The notes below the pieces were generated by a model. That model did not search any database. It was not told the DNA's origin and was given only the letters and a program-made list of their open reading frames with translations. A stretch of 26,439 nt of DNA from Aureococcus anophagefferens (lineage: Eukaryota > Sar > Pelagophyceae > Pelagomonadales > Pelagomonadaceae): NCBI RefSeq assembly GCF_000186865.1, contig NW_008705561.1, positions 2,144,568 through 2,171,006 of the forward strand, read 5' to 3'. Positions 25,664 to 26,439 of the stretch are shown here, piece after piece. The translations under genes and the position numbers were made by a program. Numbering within the stretch: position 1 is the stretch's first letter; each line of letters begins with the position of its first letter.

Positions 25664-26439
25664 TTAAAACGGCACCGCCTCCGCCAGCTCGAGGACCGCC
25701 TCCTCGGGCGGCGCCTCCCCGCGGCAGTCGAGGGACCGCACGCGCGCGAACGCGAACGCGCCGTCGCGCGCGCAGAGGCGGACGTCGTGGACCGCCTTCG
25801 GCCCGAGGAGGCCGCGGAGGTCGTCGAGGATGGGCCCGCGGATGCGGTCGCAGGCGCCGTGGTCGAAGCCGCGCGCGTCGCAGGCGGCCGAGAGCGCCGC
25901 GTCCGCGTCCGCGACGGCGCCCGCCGTCGGCGGCAGGTCGAAGGCGAAGGGCGCCGCGTCGTCGATGTCGCCCGAGAGGCGGTACTCGAGCTCGAGGTCG
26001 TCGGCCGTGCCGTTGAAGAGCGCCGCGTCGCAGAGCGCCCGGTCCAGCGCGTCGGGCCGGCCCCGCCAGAAGCCGCGCGGCGCGCCGAGCGCGACCGCGA
26101 CGAGGTCGCCTCCCGAGGTTTCGTAACCGGCGACCCAGGCCGCGGCGTCGGCGAAGCGGCCGTCGGCGGCCTCGAAGACGAGCGCGCGCGCGCAGGGGTC
26201 GTCGTCGTCCGGCGGCGGCGCGGCCCAGTCCTGCCAGAGGCCGAAGCCGCGGAGCGCGCGCTCCGTCGACGCGGCCGCGGGAAACGGCGACGAAGCTACG
26301 GACCGCGCGTACGCGGTGACCAGGACGGCGGCGGCGACGGCCGCGAGGGGCCGCGACGCGTCCAGGGCCACGCCCGGCGCCGCCGCCGGCGCGGGTCGCG
26401 CGGCCGCGGCCGCGGGCGCCGCGGCCGGGTCCCACTGGA
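25664..26439 (-). CDS. Unknown protein with a hydrophobic segment (5' part outside window)
   Basis: The frame is open from the right edge to the stop at 25664, and no ATG lies in it, so the start is beyond 26439. The visible part begins QWDPAAAPAAAAARPAPAAAPG, then a hydrophobic stretch LAAVAAAVLVTAYARSVAS that may be a membrane anchor, then a roughly 190-residue acidic domain with several Cys (DPCARAL, RALCDAALFNGTADDLELEYRL, SAACDARGFDHGACDRIRGP, VRLCARDGAF, SLDCRGEAPP). A secreted or lumenal domain with disulfides is plausible. I do not recognise the family. Confidence 0.65.
   Translation of the reverse strand, partial: QWDPAAAPAAAAARPAPAAAPGVALDASRPLAAVAAAVLVTAYARSVASSPFPAAASTERALRGFGLWQDWAAPPPDDDDPCARALVFEAADGRFADAAAWVAGYETSGGDLVAVALGAPRGFWRGRPDALDRALCDAALFNGTADDLELEYRLSGDIDDAAPFAFDLPPTAGAVADADAALSAACDARGFDHGACDRIRGPILDDLRGLLGPKAVHDVRLCARDGAFAFARVRSLDCRGEAPPEEAVLELAEAVPF

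Noticed and set aside
1..26439. A bacterial origin for the window (high GC, mostly intronless genes)
   Set aside because: Spliceosomal introns, a WHEP-type arginyl-tRNA synthetase, DnaJ-B, BRCT-PolX and CaaX/WW/RING architecture are eukaryotic; there are no ribosome-binding sites or operon spacing.
1..26439. tRNA, rRNA, CRISPR or transposase genes
   Set aside because: None could be recognised on either strand; the only mobile sequences are small non-coding introners.

Overview
The window looks like nuclear DNA of a very GC-rich, gene-dense unicellular eukaryotic alga. The best guess is a pelagophyte stramenopile resembling Aureococcus. The reasons are eukaryotic-type proteins (DnaJ-B chaperone, WHEP-tagged arginyl-tRNA synthetase, BRCT-PolX polymerase, WW/RING protein), few and mostly short introns, secretory or plastid-style N-termini, and above all introns that are small inverted-repeat elements flanked by 8-bp target duplications (introners). 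Introners of this kind have been described in Aureococcus and Micromonas. The genus is an inference; no rRNA or organelle gene is present to confirm it.

Layout, left to right: (1) 1-4275, minus: a large secreted beta-helix repeat protein with a fibronectin-II-like module, cut off at the left edge and carrying two introners. (2) 4617-5588, minus: DnaJ-B chaperone. (3) 5939-6667, plus: WW + RING protein ending in a CaaX box. (4) 6700-7614, minus: multi-pass membrane protein with one 48-bp intron. (5) 7721-9043, plus: aminoglycoside/choline-kinase-like phosphotransferase. (6) 9054-10586, minus: F-box-like/LRR protein of distinctly lower GC. (7) 10878-12205, minus: unknown protein with a 56-bp intron flanked by a duplication. 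(8) 12487-15549, plus: three-domain fusion of FAD oxidoreductase, lipocalin and alpha/beta hydrolase. (9) 15671-16656, plus: plastid-type membrane protein with one intron. (10) 16938-18179, plus: glutaredoxin-like + CHORD-like protein. (11) 18315-21023, plus: family X DNA polymerase interrupted by a perfect-TIR introner. (12) 21178-22554, plus: GYF-like/coiled-coil protein. (13) 22575-25406, minus: cytosolic-type arginyl-tRNA synthetase. (14) 25664-26439, minus: unknown protein cut off at the right edge.

Genes sit close together on both strands: two convergent pairs have stop codons only 10 and 20 bp apart, and a divergent pair has starts about 106 bp apart. The genes do not form one pathway; they are a sample of housekeeping, signalling and cell-surface genes. 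The unifying feature is intron gain. Three elements (about 190-205 bp) lie in two genes, and in each the intron runs from the first two bases of the left 8-bp duplication (GT or GC) to the CAG at the end of the element's inverted repeat. Splicing therefore removes the element plus one duplicate and restores the original protein. A 56-bp intron in gene 7 obeys the same rule. No tRNA, rRNA, CRISPR array or transposase gene was seen.
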